Shown here piece by piece: positions 44,459 to 52,873 of a stretch of DNA of 64,000 nt. The position numbers and the translations under genes were made by a program. The notes under the pieces were generated by a model. It did no database searches. It worked only from the letters and a program-made list of their open reading frames with translations, and had not been told where the DNA came from. Location: the NCBI GenBank assembly GCA_046160545.1, contig JBJXGS010000245.1, positions 1-64,000 on the forward strand, in the 5' to 3' direction. This DNA comes from JAEUOS01 sp046160545 (lineage in GTDB: Bacteria; Pseudomonadota; Gammaproteobacteria; Burkholderiales; JAEUOS01). Numbering within the stretch: the stretch's first letter is position 1; each line of letters begins with the position of its first letter.

Positions 44459-44582
44459 GTTTTTCAGGATTTCATGTTTATATTCAACAACTTGAATCTA
44501 TCTCCTTGCCGAGATCAGACTGCGACGGTAAGATTCGCCAGCCGAATCCGGCATACCAACAAAAGCAAGGGGATCGCAAAGA

Positions 44583-45008
44583 ATGAGTTTCGCTTCGGAG
44601 TTCAAGGAATTCGCCGTCAAGGGCAGTGTTGTCGATCTGGCGGTAGGCGTGATCATCGGCGCTGCCTTCGGCAAGATCGTCGACTCTCTGGTGGCCGACA
44701 TCATCATGCCAGTGGTCGGAGCCGTTTTCGGCAACCTCGATTTTTCCAACCTCTTCTGGGTCCTGGGCAAGAACCCGAACAACCTGACGGTGTTGGCCGA
44801 GCTCAAGAAGGCCGGCATCCCGGTCTTCGCCTGGGGCAGCTTCCTGACCGTGCTGGTCAATTTCGCCATCCTCGCCTTCATCATCTTCCTGATGGTCAAG
44901 CAGATCAACCGCATGAAGAACGAGGCGCCGCCCGCCCCGGCAGTTGCACCGGCACCTCCTGAGGATGTCATGCTCCTGCGCGAGATTCGCGACTCGCTCA
45001 AGAAGTAA
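44583..45008 (+). CDS. mscL: Large-conductance mechanosensitive channel MscL
   Basis: Homopentameric inner-membrane emergency valve opened by membrane tension during hypo-osmotic shock. The 141-residue product has the N-terminal amphipathic helix (SFASEFKEFAVKG), TM1 (VVDLAVGVIIGAAFGKIVDSLV), TM2 (LVNFAILAFIIFLMVKQINRM), and a charged C-terminal helix ending LLREIRDSLKK. Single gene, divergent from petABC and convergent with the Nif3-family gene. Confidence 0.96.
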   Translation: MSFASEFKEFAVKGSVVDLAVGVIIGAAFGKIVDSLVADIIMPVVGAVFGNLDFSNLFWVLGKNPNNLTVLAELKKAGIPVFAWGSFLTVLVNFAILAFIIFLMVKQINRMKNEAPPAPAVAPAPPEDVMLLREIRDSLKK

Positions 45009-45079
45009 TCCGCCGCGCGGCAATCGCGTTTGCCGGAGCGGCCTTTTCGCCCCTGCTTCGGCAGGGACACGGGCCGTCC

Positions 45080-45829
45080 TCAGACCGGGTTGTCGATGTC
45101 GTGGAAACAGTGGCCAAGGTCGAAACGCTGCGCCAGGTGCTCGGCCAAGGCGCACGCGCCATAGCGTTCGGTTGCGTGATGGCCGGCAGCCACGAATGGC
45201 ACGCCGGACTCGCGTGCCAGGTGAGTGGTCTGTTCGGAGGCTTCGCCGGACAGGTACAGATCGGCTCCGGCCGCGATCGCGGCCTCGAAATAGCCTTGTG
45301 CCCCACCTGTGCACCAGGCGATGCGGCGCACCTGCCGGGTCGCATCGCCCAGAAGTAGCGGCTCGCGCCCGAGCACCAGGCCAACCCGGGCGGCGAATGA
45401 CGCGGCGGTAAGCGGTGCTTCGATCGCGGCCACCCGTCCCAGTTCCTGCTCACCGAAAGTAGACTCGGCAACCAGGCCTAAGCGTGTACCGAGCTGCGCG
45501 TTGTTGCCCAGTGTCGGGTGCGCGTCCAGGGGCAGGTGATATGCGAAAAGGTTTACTTCAGCCGACAACAGGCGTGCCAGCCGCGCGCGCCGGGTCCCGA
45601 CGACCCGCATGTCATCGCCGCGCCAGAACACGCCGTGGTGCACGATGAGTGCGTCGGCGCCATCGTCGACGGCGCGTTCGATCAAGGCCAGGCTGGCGGT
45701 CACGCCGCTGGCTAAGCGCATGATCTGCGGCTTGCCTTCCACCTGCAACCCGTTTGGGCAATAATCGCGAAAGCGCCCGGGTTCCAGGAGCGCGTCCATC
45801 GCTTCACCGAGTGCCCGTCGATCCACCAT
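45080..45829 (-). CDS. Nif3-like dinuclear metal-centre protein
   Basis: NIF3/YbgI family protein of poorly known biochemical role, sometimes annotated as GTP cyclohydrolase I type 2. The 249-residue product has metal-ligand segments ALIVHHGVFW, AYHLPLDAHPTLGNN and GHHATERYG. I start it at ATG 45827-45829 (MVDRRALGEAM), preceded by GGCGGGA. Another ATG at 45836-45838 physically overlaps the start of the divergent protease gene. Upstream frames to 45994 are not homologous. Confidence 0.88.
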   Translation of the reverse strand: MVDRRALGEAMDALLEPGRFRDYCPNGLQVEGKPQIMRLASGVTASLALIERAVDDGADALIVHHGVFWRGDDMRVVGTRRARLARLLSAEVNLFAYHLPLDAHPTLGNNAQLGTRLGLVAESTFGEQELGRVAAIEAPLTAASFAARVGLVLGREPLLLGDATRQVRRIAWCTGGAQGYFEAAIAAGADLYLSGEASEQTTHLARESGVPFVAAGHHATERYGACALAEHLAQRFDLGHCFHDIDNPV

Positions 45830-45836
45830 TCCCGCC

Positions 45837-47036
45837 ATGTTGCGACACCTCTGGTTGATTTTCGCGCAGACCGCGACCATCTGCATCGCAGTGTGGTTTG
45901 TCGTCGCCACCCTCAAGCCGGAGTGGCTGCCGGCACCTCCGGCCACATCCGCGAACACGCCCGCGCAAACGGACCTGAAGCCGGTGACGGTCACCCAGGC
46001 CGCGGCTGAAGGGTCCGGCGCACCGCGCTCGGTCGGGTCCTACAGCGAGGCGGCGCAGGCGGCCATTCCCGCAGTGGTCAACATCTTTACCTCCAAGGAG
46101 GTAAAGGTACCGCAACACCCGTTCATGAATGACCCGCTGTTCCGGCACTTCTTCGGCGGCGACGAACGGGGCGCCACCCGCCGCACCAACAGTCTCGGCT
46201 CCGGTGTCGTCGTGAGCCCGCAAGGTTACATCCTCACCAACTATCACGTCATCGAGTCGGCCGACGAGATCGAGGTGCTGCTCACCGACAAGCGCCGTGC
46301 CCGCGCGCGCATCGTCGGCGGTGACCCCGAAACCGACCTGGCGGTCATCAAGCTTGATCTGCCCGACGTGCCGGCGATCGTTTTCGGTCGCCCCGATGCA
46401 GCCAAGGTCGGGGATGTCGTGCTGGCCATCGGCAACCCGCTTGGGGTGGGGCAGACCGTCACACTGGGCATCGTGTCAGCGCTGGGTCGCTCGCAGTTGG
46501 GTATCGCGCAGTACGAAAATTTCATCCAGACCGATGCCGCGATCAATCCCGGCAACTCCGGCGGTGCATTGGTCGACAGCCAGGGGCGACTCCTGGGCAT
46601 CAACACCGCGATCTTTTCCCGTACCGGCACTTCAGCGGGCATAGGCTTTGCGATCCCCGCCAACATGGCGCGCGAAGTCATGGAACAAATCATCGCCAAT
46701 GGCGCTGTGACACGCGGTTTCCTGGGCATCGAGCCGCAGGAGATCACCCCCGAGCTGGCCGAATCCTTCAAGCTGCCGCGCGACCAGGGCGTGCTGATCT
46801 CAGGCATCGTGCGCGGCGGTCCGGCAGACCGCGGCGGAATGCGACCGGGTGACGTGCTGGTGGAACTGGGCGGCAACCCGGTACGCGACCCTCCGGCCAT
46901 GATGAACCAGATCGCCGCACTGAAGCCGGGCGATGGCGTCAAGGCCAAGGTCGTGCGCCAGGGGCAGGTGGCTGAATTCAATCTGACCGTGGCCAAGCGT
47001 CCGCGCCCGGGACGCCGCCCTGGCCAGGGTGAATAG
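45837..47036 (+). CDS. DegS/HtrA-like periplasmic serine protease
   Basis: Trypsin-like envelope stress protease with one PDZ domain. The 399-residue product has an N-terminal membrane anchor (about 5-25), the catalytic triad His137 (NYHVI), Asp167 (ETDLAV) and Ser241 (NPGNSGGAL), and a PDZ domain at about 290-385 (GVLISGIVRGGPADRGGMRPGD). One PDZ plus an anchor resembles DegS, the sensor protease of the sigma-E pathway; its target here is unknown. It is divergent from the Nif3-family gene, with only 7 bp between the starts, and lacks a clear ribosome-binding site. Confidence 0.93.
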   Translation: MLRHLWLIFAQTATICIAVWFVVATLKPEWLPAPPATSANTPAQTDLKPVTVTQAAAEGSGAPRSVGSYSEAAQAAIPAVVNIFTSKEVKVPQHPFMNDPLFRHFFGGDERGATRRTNSLGSGVVVSPQGYILTNYHVIESADEIEVLLTDKRRARARIVGGDPETDLAVIKLDLPDVPAIVFGRPDAAKVGDVVLAIGNPLGVGQTVTLGIVSALGRSQLGIAQYENFIQTDAAINPGNSGGALVDSQGRLLGINTAIFSRTGTSAGIGFAIPANMAREVMEQIIANGAVTRGFLGIEPQEITPELAESFKLPRDQGVLISGIVRGGPADRGGMRPGDVLVELGGNPVRDPPAMMNQIAALKPGDGVKAKVVRQGQVAEFNLTVAKRPRPGRRPGQGE

Positions 47037-47060
47037 CGCTCGCGGCCAGCCCGCTGCGCT

Positions 47061-47843
47061 TCAGGTCGCCTTGGACTGCGAGGCGTCCTCTTCCTCTTTT
47101 GGGCGGTCACGCTCGATCAAGCGCGCACACAGAATGCCCACCTCGTAGAGCAGGCACATCGGCACCGCCAGCGCGAACTGGGATACCACGTCCGGCGGCG
47201 TGACCACCGCAGCGACCACGAAGGCACAGACGATGAAATAGCCGCGCCACTCCCTGAGCTTTTGCACGCTGATGATGCGCGTGATCACCAGCACCACGAC
47301 CGCCACCGGCACCTCGAAGGCAACGCCGAAAGCGATGAACATCGTGAGGACAAAACCGAGATAGGCCTCGATATCCGGTGCCGGCGTGATCGAAGTCGGC
47401 GCGAAAGAATTGATAAATGCGAAGAACTGGCCGAAGACAATGTAATAGCAAAAGGCGATGCCGATCAGGAACAGGAAGGTCGAGGAAAACACCAGCGGCA
47501 GGGCCAGGCGTTTTTCGTGGCTGTAGAGGCCGGGCGCCACGAAGGCCCACGCCTGATAGAGATAGAACGGCAGGCCGACCACGAAGGCAAGCATGGCCGT
47601 CACCTTGAGTGGCACGAGGAATGGCGAGATTACCGAGGTGGCGATCATCTTGGTCCCTTCGGGGAGGGACTTGATCAGGGGCAGCGCAAGGAAATCGTAG
47701 ACCGGCCCGGCCTTGGGCCAGACGAAAAATGCGAACACAAAGAGCACCAGAAACACGATCACGCTGCGCAACAGCCGATCGCGCAACTCCACCAGATGCG
47801 AGATAAAGCTGTCTTCCTTGCCGCCTTCGGCCGATTCGCTCAT
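47061..47843 (-). CDS. tatC: Sec-independent translocase subunit TatC
   Basis: Receptor core of the twin-arginine export system. The 260-residue product has six transmembrane helices and family segments FISHLVELRDRLLRS, FVAPGLYSHEKR and the glycine-rich TM regions. It lies 16 bp after tatB. Confidence 0.97.
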   Translation of the reverse strand: MSESAEGGKEDSFISHLVELRDRLLRSVIVFLVLFVFAFFVWPKAGPVYDFLALPLIKSLPEGTKMIATSVISPFLVPLKVTAMLAFVVGLPFYLYQAWAFVAPGLYSHEKRLALPLVFSSTFLFLIGIAFCYYIVFGQFFAFINSFAPTSITPAPDIEAYLGFVLTMFIAFGVAFEVPVAVVVLVITRIISVQKLREWRGYFIVCAFVVAAVVTPPDVVSQFALAVPMCLLYEVGILCARLIERDRPKEEEDASQSKAT

Positions 47844-47859
47844 GCAGGCGCCATCCCTA

Positions 47860-48342
47860 TCAGGCCTTCAGCACCGGCTGCGCCGGGTCGTCCAGGGCAA
47901 GCGAAGCCTGCACCGAAGGCGACCCGGCTACAGGCGGGCTGCCGGACGCTGCGGTCGAGGACGTATCGGCCAGCGCGGCTGGTGCGACAGGACCGCCTTG
48001 CGCGGACTCGCCCGCGGGTGTTGACGGCGTACTGCCGTCCGCGGACAGGACACCGTTGGCCAGGTTGTTGATCTCGCTGGCCTGGGCTTCGAAGCCGGAA
48101 ACGGTCTCGCGCACCGACGACTCGATGGTGGCCGCCGCCTCGCTGACGCTGGTCTTGAGCTTTTTCAACTCGTCGAGTTCTATCTCGCGGTTGATATCGG
48201 CCTTCACATCGGCGACATAGCGCTGCGCGCGTCCCATGAGGGCGCCGATGGTGCGAGCAACGCGCGGCAACTTTTCCGGCCCGATGACCAGCAATGCCAC
48301 CACACCGATGACCATCATCTCGGAAAAGCCGATGTCGAACAT
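47860..48342 (-). CDS. tatB: Sec-independent translocase subunit TatB
   Basis: Bitopic partner of TatC in twin-arginine substrate recognition. The 160-residue product begins MFDIGFSEMMVIGVVALLVIGPEKLPRVART, the TatB signature with its transmembrane helix and Gly-Pro hinge. An amphipathic helix and a long Ala/Ser/Pro-rich tail follow. Confidence 0.96.
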   Translation of the reverse strand: MFDIGFSEMMVIGVVALLVIGPEKLPRVARTIGALMGRAQRYVADVKADINREIELDELKKLKTSVSEAAATIESSVRETVSGFEAQASEINNLANGVLSADGSTPSTPAGESAQGGPVAPAALADTSSTAASGSPPVAGSPSVQASLALDDPAQPVLKA

Positions 48343-48431
48343 GGCGGGACTCTTGGAAAATTAATGGCTCAGGATCGACAGCCAGGAGCCGCGATCCAGG
48401 GGCCGGCGCAATGCCGGCCGGACGCCTTGCT

Positions 48432-48665
48432 TCAGACCCTGGACTTCTCTTCGGGCTTGACGTCGATGGTCTGCCCGACCTTGCCCGGCTCGGCCGCAGC
48501 TGCCTTGGCAGCGTCGGCCGTCGCCTGACCTTCCTTCATGCCGTCCTTGAAACCCTTGACGGCGCCGCCCAAGTCGGCTCCCATGTTGCGCAACTTCTTG
48601 GTGCCGAAAACGAGCATCACGATGACCAGGACGATCAGCCAATGCCAGATGGAAAATGAACCCAT
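48432..48665 (-). CDS. tatA: Sec-independent translocase subunit TatA
   Basis: Pore-forming component of Tat export. The 77-residue product has an N-terminal helix (IWHWLIVLVIVMLVFGTKKL), the FGTKKLRNMG hinge, an amphipathic helix containing GFKDGMKEG, and a charged tail. AAGGAGA lies 7 nt before the ATG. First of the tatABC group, 97 bp after hinT. Confidence 0.96.
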   Translation of the reverse strand: MGSFSIWHWLIVLVIVMLVFGTKKLRNMGADLGGAVKGFKDGMKEGQATADAAKAAAAEPGKVGQTIDVKPEEKSRV

Positions 48666-48762
48666 GGAACGGTCTCCTTGAATCGGTTGGTTCGGCAGGA
48701 CCGCAGCGTCGGTTCTTATTGTTTCTTGGCCACGTTCTATGCCCTGCAGGGACGGAAGACGG

Positions 48763-49122
48763 TCAACCGCGCCGCCAAGGCCGCGGACCGCCCATCACAT
48801 GCATGTGCAGGTGCAACACTTCCTGGCCGCCTTCGCGGCCGTTGTTGATGGCGACGCGAAATCCGCCCTCGCGCCCCGGATTCGCCCCATGCGCAGGTGC
48901 GAGCCGTGCCGCCAACAACATCATTCTACCAAGCAGCGCCTGATGATGCTCGGCGGTAAAGGCCAGAGATTCGATGTGCTCGCGAGGAACGATCAGGAAA
49001 TGAACCGGGGCAGCCGGGTTGATGTCGTGGAAAGCGAACAGTTCGTCATCCTCGAAGATCTTGCGCGAAGGAATGCGGCCGTCGATGATCTTGCAAAACA
49101 GGCAGTCGGGATCGGTATGCAT
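48763..49122 (-). CDS. hinT: HIT-family nucleotide hydrolase (HinT-like)
   Basis: Histidine-triad purine nucleoside phosphoramidase. The 119-residue product has CLFCKIIDGRIPSRKIFEDD at the N-terminus and the catalytic triad motif HLHMHVMGG near residue 103. Start ATG 49120-49122 is chosen by homology; longer readings run into hisE. It is placed between hisE and tatA, as in many betaproteobacteria. Confidence 0.94.
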   Translation of the reverse strand: MHTDPDCLFCKIIDGRIPSRKIFEDDELFAFHDINPAAPVHFLIVPREHIESLAFTAEHHQALLGRMMLLAARLAPAHGANPGREGGFRVAINNGREGGQEVLHLHMHVMGGPRPWRRG

Positions 49123-49165
49123 GAAGGTTCCAGATGCGCCGGAAATCGGGAGATGGGTCGCTGGC

Positions 49166-49516
49166 TTATGCGCCGGATTCGCCGACGGAACGCGCTGCGT
49201 CCTTGCGCGCCGCCTTTTCGTCGAGCCCTGACAAACCCTCGCGCCGGGCCAGTTCATCCAGTACAAGGTCTGGCGTGAGTCCGTAGTGTTCCAGGGCAAT
49301 CAGACTGTGAAACCACAGGTCGGCGAATTCGGCGACGATGCGTTCGGGCGCTCCGTCCTTGCAGGCCATGACTGCCTCGGTGGCTTCCTCGCCGATCTTT
49401 TTCAGGATTGCGTCTTCACCGCGCGCCAGGAGCCGGGCGACATAGGACTTGTCGGGGTCCGCGCCGCGTCGCGCAGATACCATCGCGGCCAGTCGCTTGA
49501 GCACCGAGTCACTCAT
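49166..49516 (-). CDS. hisE: Phosphoribosyl-ATP pyrophosphatase
   Basis: Second step of histidine synthesis, PR-ATP to PR-AMP. The 116-residue all-alpha MazG-like product has KKIGEEATEAVMA and EFADLWFHSLIAL, the metal-binding helices. Start ATG 49514-49516 overlaps the hisI stop by 4 bp. HisE and HisI are separate here rather than fused. Confidence 0.96.
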   Translation of the reverse strand: MSDSVLKRLAAMVSARRGADPDKSYVARLLARGEDAILKKIGEEATEAVMACKDGAPERIVAEFADLWFHSLIALEHYGLTPDLVLDELARREGLSGLDEKAARKDAARSVGESGA

Positions 49517-49929
49517 TTGCGATAAATCTCCGCCGGGTCGCGCAACACCGGCGCGGTCACCTTCCATTCGCCGTTCTCGAGCTTGCGGAAGAAGCAGTCG
49601 TGCCGGCCGGTATGGCAGGCAATGCCGCCCTGCTGTTCGACGGTGAGGAGAACGACGTCGCCATCGCAGTCAAGGCGCACGTCGACGACACGCTGACGGT
49701 GCCCGGACTCTTCGCCCTTTTTCCACAGTTTCCCGCGCGAGCGCGAGAAATACACGGCAAGGCCGGATGACACAGTCAATCCGAGCGCTTCGCGGTTCAT
49801 CCATGCGACCATCAGGACACTGCCGCTGCCGACCTCCTGGGCAATGGCGGGGACGAGGCCTCGGTCGTCGAAGACCACCTCGTTTAGCCAGGCGGGGGCA
49901 GACGGCGCAGCGCCAGTTTGCGCGCTCAC
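49513..49929 (-). CDS. hisI: Phosphoribosyl-AMP cyclohydrolase
   Basis: Third step of histidine synthesis; opens the purine ring of PR-AMP. The 138-residue product has MVAWMNREAL, YFSRSRGKLWKKGEESGH, DCDGD, and CHTGRHDCFF with the zinc and magnesium ligands. It overlaps hisF and hisE by 4 bp each. Confidence 0.96.
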   Translation of the reverse strand: MSAQTGAAPSAPAWLNEVVFDDRGLVPAIAQEVGSGSVLMVAWMNREALGLTVSSGLAVYFSRSRGKLWKKGEESGHRQRVVDVRLDCDGDVVLLTVEQQGGIACHTGRHDCFFRKLENGEWKVTAPVLRDPAEIYRK

Positions 49930-50684
49930 AGGCGCACCTCCACACCGCGCTCGGCTAAGCGCGCCTTGGCCTGTCCGACAGTGAATTCACCATAATGAAA
50001 AATGCTCGCCGCGAGTACCGCGTCGGCGTGGCCCACGGTCACCCCGTCGGCCAGGTCGTCGAGCGAACCCACCCCGCCCGAGGCGATCACCGGAATCGAT
50101 ACAGCATCGGCCACCGCCCTCGTCAGTGCCAGGTCGAAGCCCGAACGCGTGCCGTCGCGATCCATGCTGGTGAGAAGGATTTCGCCAGCGCCCAGCGCCT
50201 CGACGCGGCGCGCCCAATCGACCGCATCCAGGCCGGTGTCATTGCGTCCACCATGGGTGTAGACATGCCAGGCACCGGGGCCGGCCGCCTTGGCATCGAT
50301 CGCCACGACGATGCACTGCGCGCCGTAGCGCCCGGACGCCTCGGCCACCAGCTGCGGATTGGTGACGGCGCTGGTGTTGATGCTGATCTTGTCCGCCCCG
50401 GCGTTGAGCAGGCGCCGCACATCGCCAACCTGGCGCACCCCGCCCCCGACGGTGAGCGGGATGAACACCTGCGCTGCAACCGCCTCGATGATGTGCAGAA
50501 TCAGGTCGCGGTCATCGGAGGATGCCGTGATGTCCAGAAAGGTCAGTTCGTCGGCGCCTTGCTCGTCGTAGCGCCGCGCGATCTCGACCGGGTCACCGGC
50601 GTCTCTCAGTGCAACGAAATTGACGCCCTTCACCACACGGCCGGCGGTGACGTCGAGACAGGGGATGATGCGCTTGGCGAGCAT
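49926..50684 (-). CDS. hisF: Imidazole glycerol phosphate synthase, cyclase subunit
   Basis: TIM-barrel partner of HisH, making imidazole glycerol phosphate and AICAR. The 252-residue product has the catalytic aspartates in PCLDVTAGRVVKG (Asp11) and TSMDRDGTRSGFD (about Asp130), and phosphate loops such as VGGGVRQ and ASGGVGS. It lies 79 bp after hisA. Confidence 0.97.
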   Translation of the reverse strand: MLAKRIIPCLDVTAGRVVKGVNFVALRDAGDPVEIARRYDEQGADELTFLDITASSDDRDLILHIIEAVAAQVFIPLTVGGGVRQVGDVRRLLNAGADKISINTSAVTNPQLVAEASGRYGAQCIVVAIDAKAAGPGAWHVYTHGGRNDTGLDAVDWARRVEALGAGEILLTSMDRDGTRSGFDLALTRAVADAVSIPVIASGGVGSLDDLADGVTVGHADAVLAASIFHYGEFTVGQAKARLAERGVEVRL

Positions 50685-50763
50685 GGGGGAAGCGGAAGGC
50701 CACGAAAATCCCGCGGCACTCGAATGATACTGCGCAGCGCGCTATGGAAATTGCCGCGCGCCG

Positions 50764-51495
50764 CTATTTGGCGGCTTCGGCAAGTGCCTTCCTGAAATCC
50801 AGCGTGCCGTCGTAGATGGCGCGGCCGGCGATGACACCTGTCACGCCGTCGCCCTCGAGCCCCTTCAGGGACTTGATGTCCTTCAGACTGGAAAAACCGC
50901 CCGAGGCGATCACGGGAATGCTCACCGCCTCCGCCAGGCGCTGCGTCGCCTCGATATTGATTCCGGTCAGCATGCCATCGCGGCCGATATCGGTGTAGAT
51001 GATCGCCTCGGCGCCGTAGTCCTGGAATTTCTTCGCCAGATCGATCACATCGTGTCCGGTCAGCTTGCTCCAGCCGTCGGTTGCGACCTTGCCGTCGCGC
51101 GCATCCAGGCCGACGATGATGTGCCCCGGGAACGCGCCGCAGGCATCGTGCAAAAAGCCCGGGTTCTTGACCGCAGCGGTGCCGATGATGACCCAGGACA
51201 GGCCATCGTCGAGGCAGCGCTCCACCGTATCAAGGTCACGGATGCCACCGCCCAGTTGCACCGGCAGTTCGTCGCCAGCAGCGGCGACGATTCTGCGAAT
51301 CGCCGCTTCGTTCTTGGGCTTGCCGGCAAATGCGCCATTCAGGTCAACCACGTGCAGGCGCTTGGCACCCTGCACCTTCCAATGCGCGGCCATCGCCGCC
51401 GGATCCTCGGCAAATACCGTCGCGTCGTCCATCTCGCCCTGCTTCAAGCGGACGCAGCGGCCGTCTTTCAAGTCGATTGCGGGAATGATCAGCAT
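50764..51495 (-). CDS. hisA: ProFAR isomerase
   Basis: TIM-barrel isomerase opening the sugar of ProFAR to PRFAR. Product MLIIPAIDLKDGRCVRLKQG with LGGGIRDLDTVE, IIYTDIGRDGML and ASGGFSS, 243 residues. ATG 51493-51495 is used; an ATG two codons upstream (51499-51501) is equally possible. It lies 55 bp after hisH. Confidence 0.96.
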   Translation of the reverse strand: MLIIPAIDLKDGRCVRLKQGEMDDATVFAEDPAAMAAHWKVQGAKRLHVVDLNGAFAGKPKNEAAIRRIVAAAGDELPVQLGGGIRDLDTVERCLDDGLSWVIIGTAAVKNPGFLHDACGAFPGHIIVGLDARDGKVATDGWSKLTGHDVIDLAKKFQDYGAEAIIYTDIGRDGMLTGINIEATQRLAEAVSIPVIASGGFSSLKDIKSLKGLEGDGVTGVIAGRAIYDGTLDFRKALAEAAK

Positions 51496-51550
51496 GGACA
51501 TGCTGCGCCAGGCAAGCGGCCGGTGGCGCCGGGGCCGATAGGGAAAGCAA

Positions 51551-52186
51551 TCACGGATTCCATGCGACGAAGTTCGAAAACAGGCGCAGGCCGGTGGTGT
51601 GACTCTTCTCAGGGTGAAACTGTACGCCGAACAGGTTGTCACGCGCAATCGCGCATGTAAAGTGTATCCCATACTCTGCGCTGCCGGCCACCACGCTTGC
51701 GGCCACCTGGTCCGGATGATAGCTATGCACAAAATAGAAGCGGCTGTCATCGTCGATGCCGGACCAGAGCGCGTGCGGGCGCGCCTGGCGCACCTGGTTC
51801 CATCCCATGTGCGGCACCTTGAGGAGCGCGCCATCCGGACCACGCATGCCGTGCCGGAAACGCGCCACCCGGCCACTGAACAGCCCCAGCCCGGGCGTCT
51901 GGCCTTCCTCGCTGGAATCGAACAGCATCTGCATGCCGATGCATATTCCCAGGAAGGGCTTGTTCGCGGCTGCCGCAAGAATCGCTTCGCGCAGTCCCGA
52001 GGCTGACATTTCGCGCATGCAGTCGGGCATCGCCCCCTGGCCCGGGAAAACGACGCGATCAGCGGCGCCGATCTGCTGCGGATCGCCGGTAACAAGCACA
52101 CGTGCATCCGGCGCGACGTGCTCGATCGCCTTGGATACCGAGCGCAGATTGCCCATGCCGTAATCGATGACAGCGACGGTTTGCAT
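51551..52186 (-). CDS. hisH: Imidazole glycerol phosphate synthase, glutaminase subunit
   Basis: Class I glutamine amidotransferase feeding ammonia to HisF. The 211-residue product has IDYGMGNLRSV, the nucleophile elbow FLGICIGMQ, and the His-Glu pair in FGVQFHPEKS. Start ATG 52184-52186; upstream frames are intergenic or hisB. Confidence 0.97.
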   Translation of the reverse strand: MQTVAVIDYGMGNLRSVSKAIEHVAPDARVLVTGDPQQIGAADRVVFPGQGAMPDCMREMSASGLREAILAAAANKPFLGICIGMQMLFDSSEEGQTPGLGLFSGRVARFRHGMRGPDGALLKVPHMGWNQVRQARPHALWSGIDDDSRFYFVHSYHPDQVAASVVAGSAEYGIHFTCAIARDNLFGVQFHPEKSHTTGLRLFSNFVAWNP

Positions 52187-52227
52187 GTCGTTCCTGTCGC
52201 CTGCCTGCAGCGACACCCGGGAGAAGT

Positions 52228-52815
52228 TTAGAGCGAGCCCTTGGTCGAGGGAATGCTGTCTGCGGCCCGCGCATCGACCTCGCAGGCCATGCGCAGGGCA
52301 CGGCCGAAGGCCTTGAACACGGTTTCGCACTGGTGGTGTGCGTTCTCGCCGGCCAGGTTGTCGACGTGCAGGGTCACCAGCGCGTGATTGACGAAGCCCT
52401 GGAAGAACTCGTGGGCGAGATCTACGTCGAAGCCGCCGATCATGGCACGCTTGAACGGAACGTTGAACTCAAGGCCTGGCCGCCCGGAGAGGTCGATCAC
52501 GACACGCGACAAGGCTTCGTCCAGAGGCACATAGGCATGGCCGTAGCGCCTCAGGCCCTTCTTGTCGCCGGCGGCCTTCGCGAATGCCTGGCCCAGCGTG
52601 ATGCCGATGTCCTCGACGGTATGGTGCGCGTCAATGTGCAAATCGCCCGTGGCCTCGATGTCCAGATCAATCAGGCCATGGCGCGCAATCTGGTCGAGCA
52701 TGTGGTCGAGAAAAGGCACGCCGGTGACGAAGGCGGCACGTCCGGTGCCGTCCAGGTCGAGGCGAACGCGAATCTGCGTTTCCTTTGTGTTGCGAACGAT
52801 TTCAGCTTGTCTCAT
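52228..52815 (-). CDS. hisB: Imidazoleglycerol-phosphate dehydratase
   Basis: Monofunctional manganese-dependent IGPD of 195 residues. Metal motifs are DAHHTVEDIG and ENAHHQCETVFKA; FLDHMLDQIARHG is also present. No fused phosphatase domain, so histidinol-phosphatase must come from another gene not seen here. Confidence 0.97.
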   Translation of the reverse strand: MRQAEIVRNTKETQIRVRLDLDGTGRAAFVTGVPFLDHMLDQIARHGLIDLDIEATGDLHIDAHHTVEDIGITLGQAFAKAAGDKKGLRRYGHAYVPLDEALSRVVIDLSGRPGLEFNVPFKRAMIGGFDVDLAHEFFQGFVNHALVTLHVDNLAGENAHHQCETVFKAFGRALRMACEVDARAADSIPSTKGSL

Positions 52816-52873
52816 GGGATCAATCCGCCTGCGACGGTTACTGTGAGCAGAGCACCGGAACGCACATGGCGGT

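Noticed and set aside
45052..45066. CCCTGC-TTC-GCAGGG hairpin between mscL and the Nif3 gene as a terminator
   Set aside because: Only 6 bp with a 3-nt loop and no T-run on either strand.
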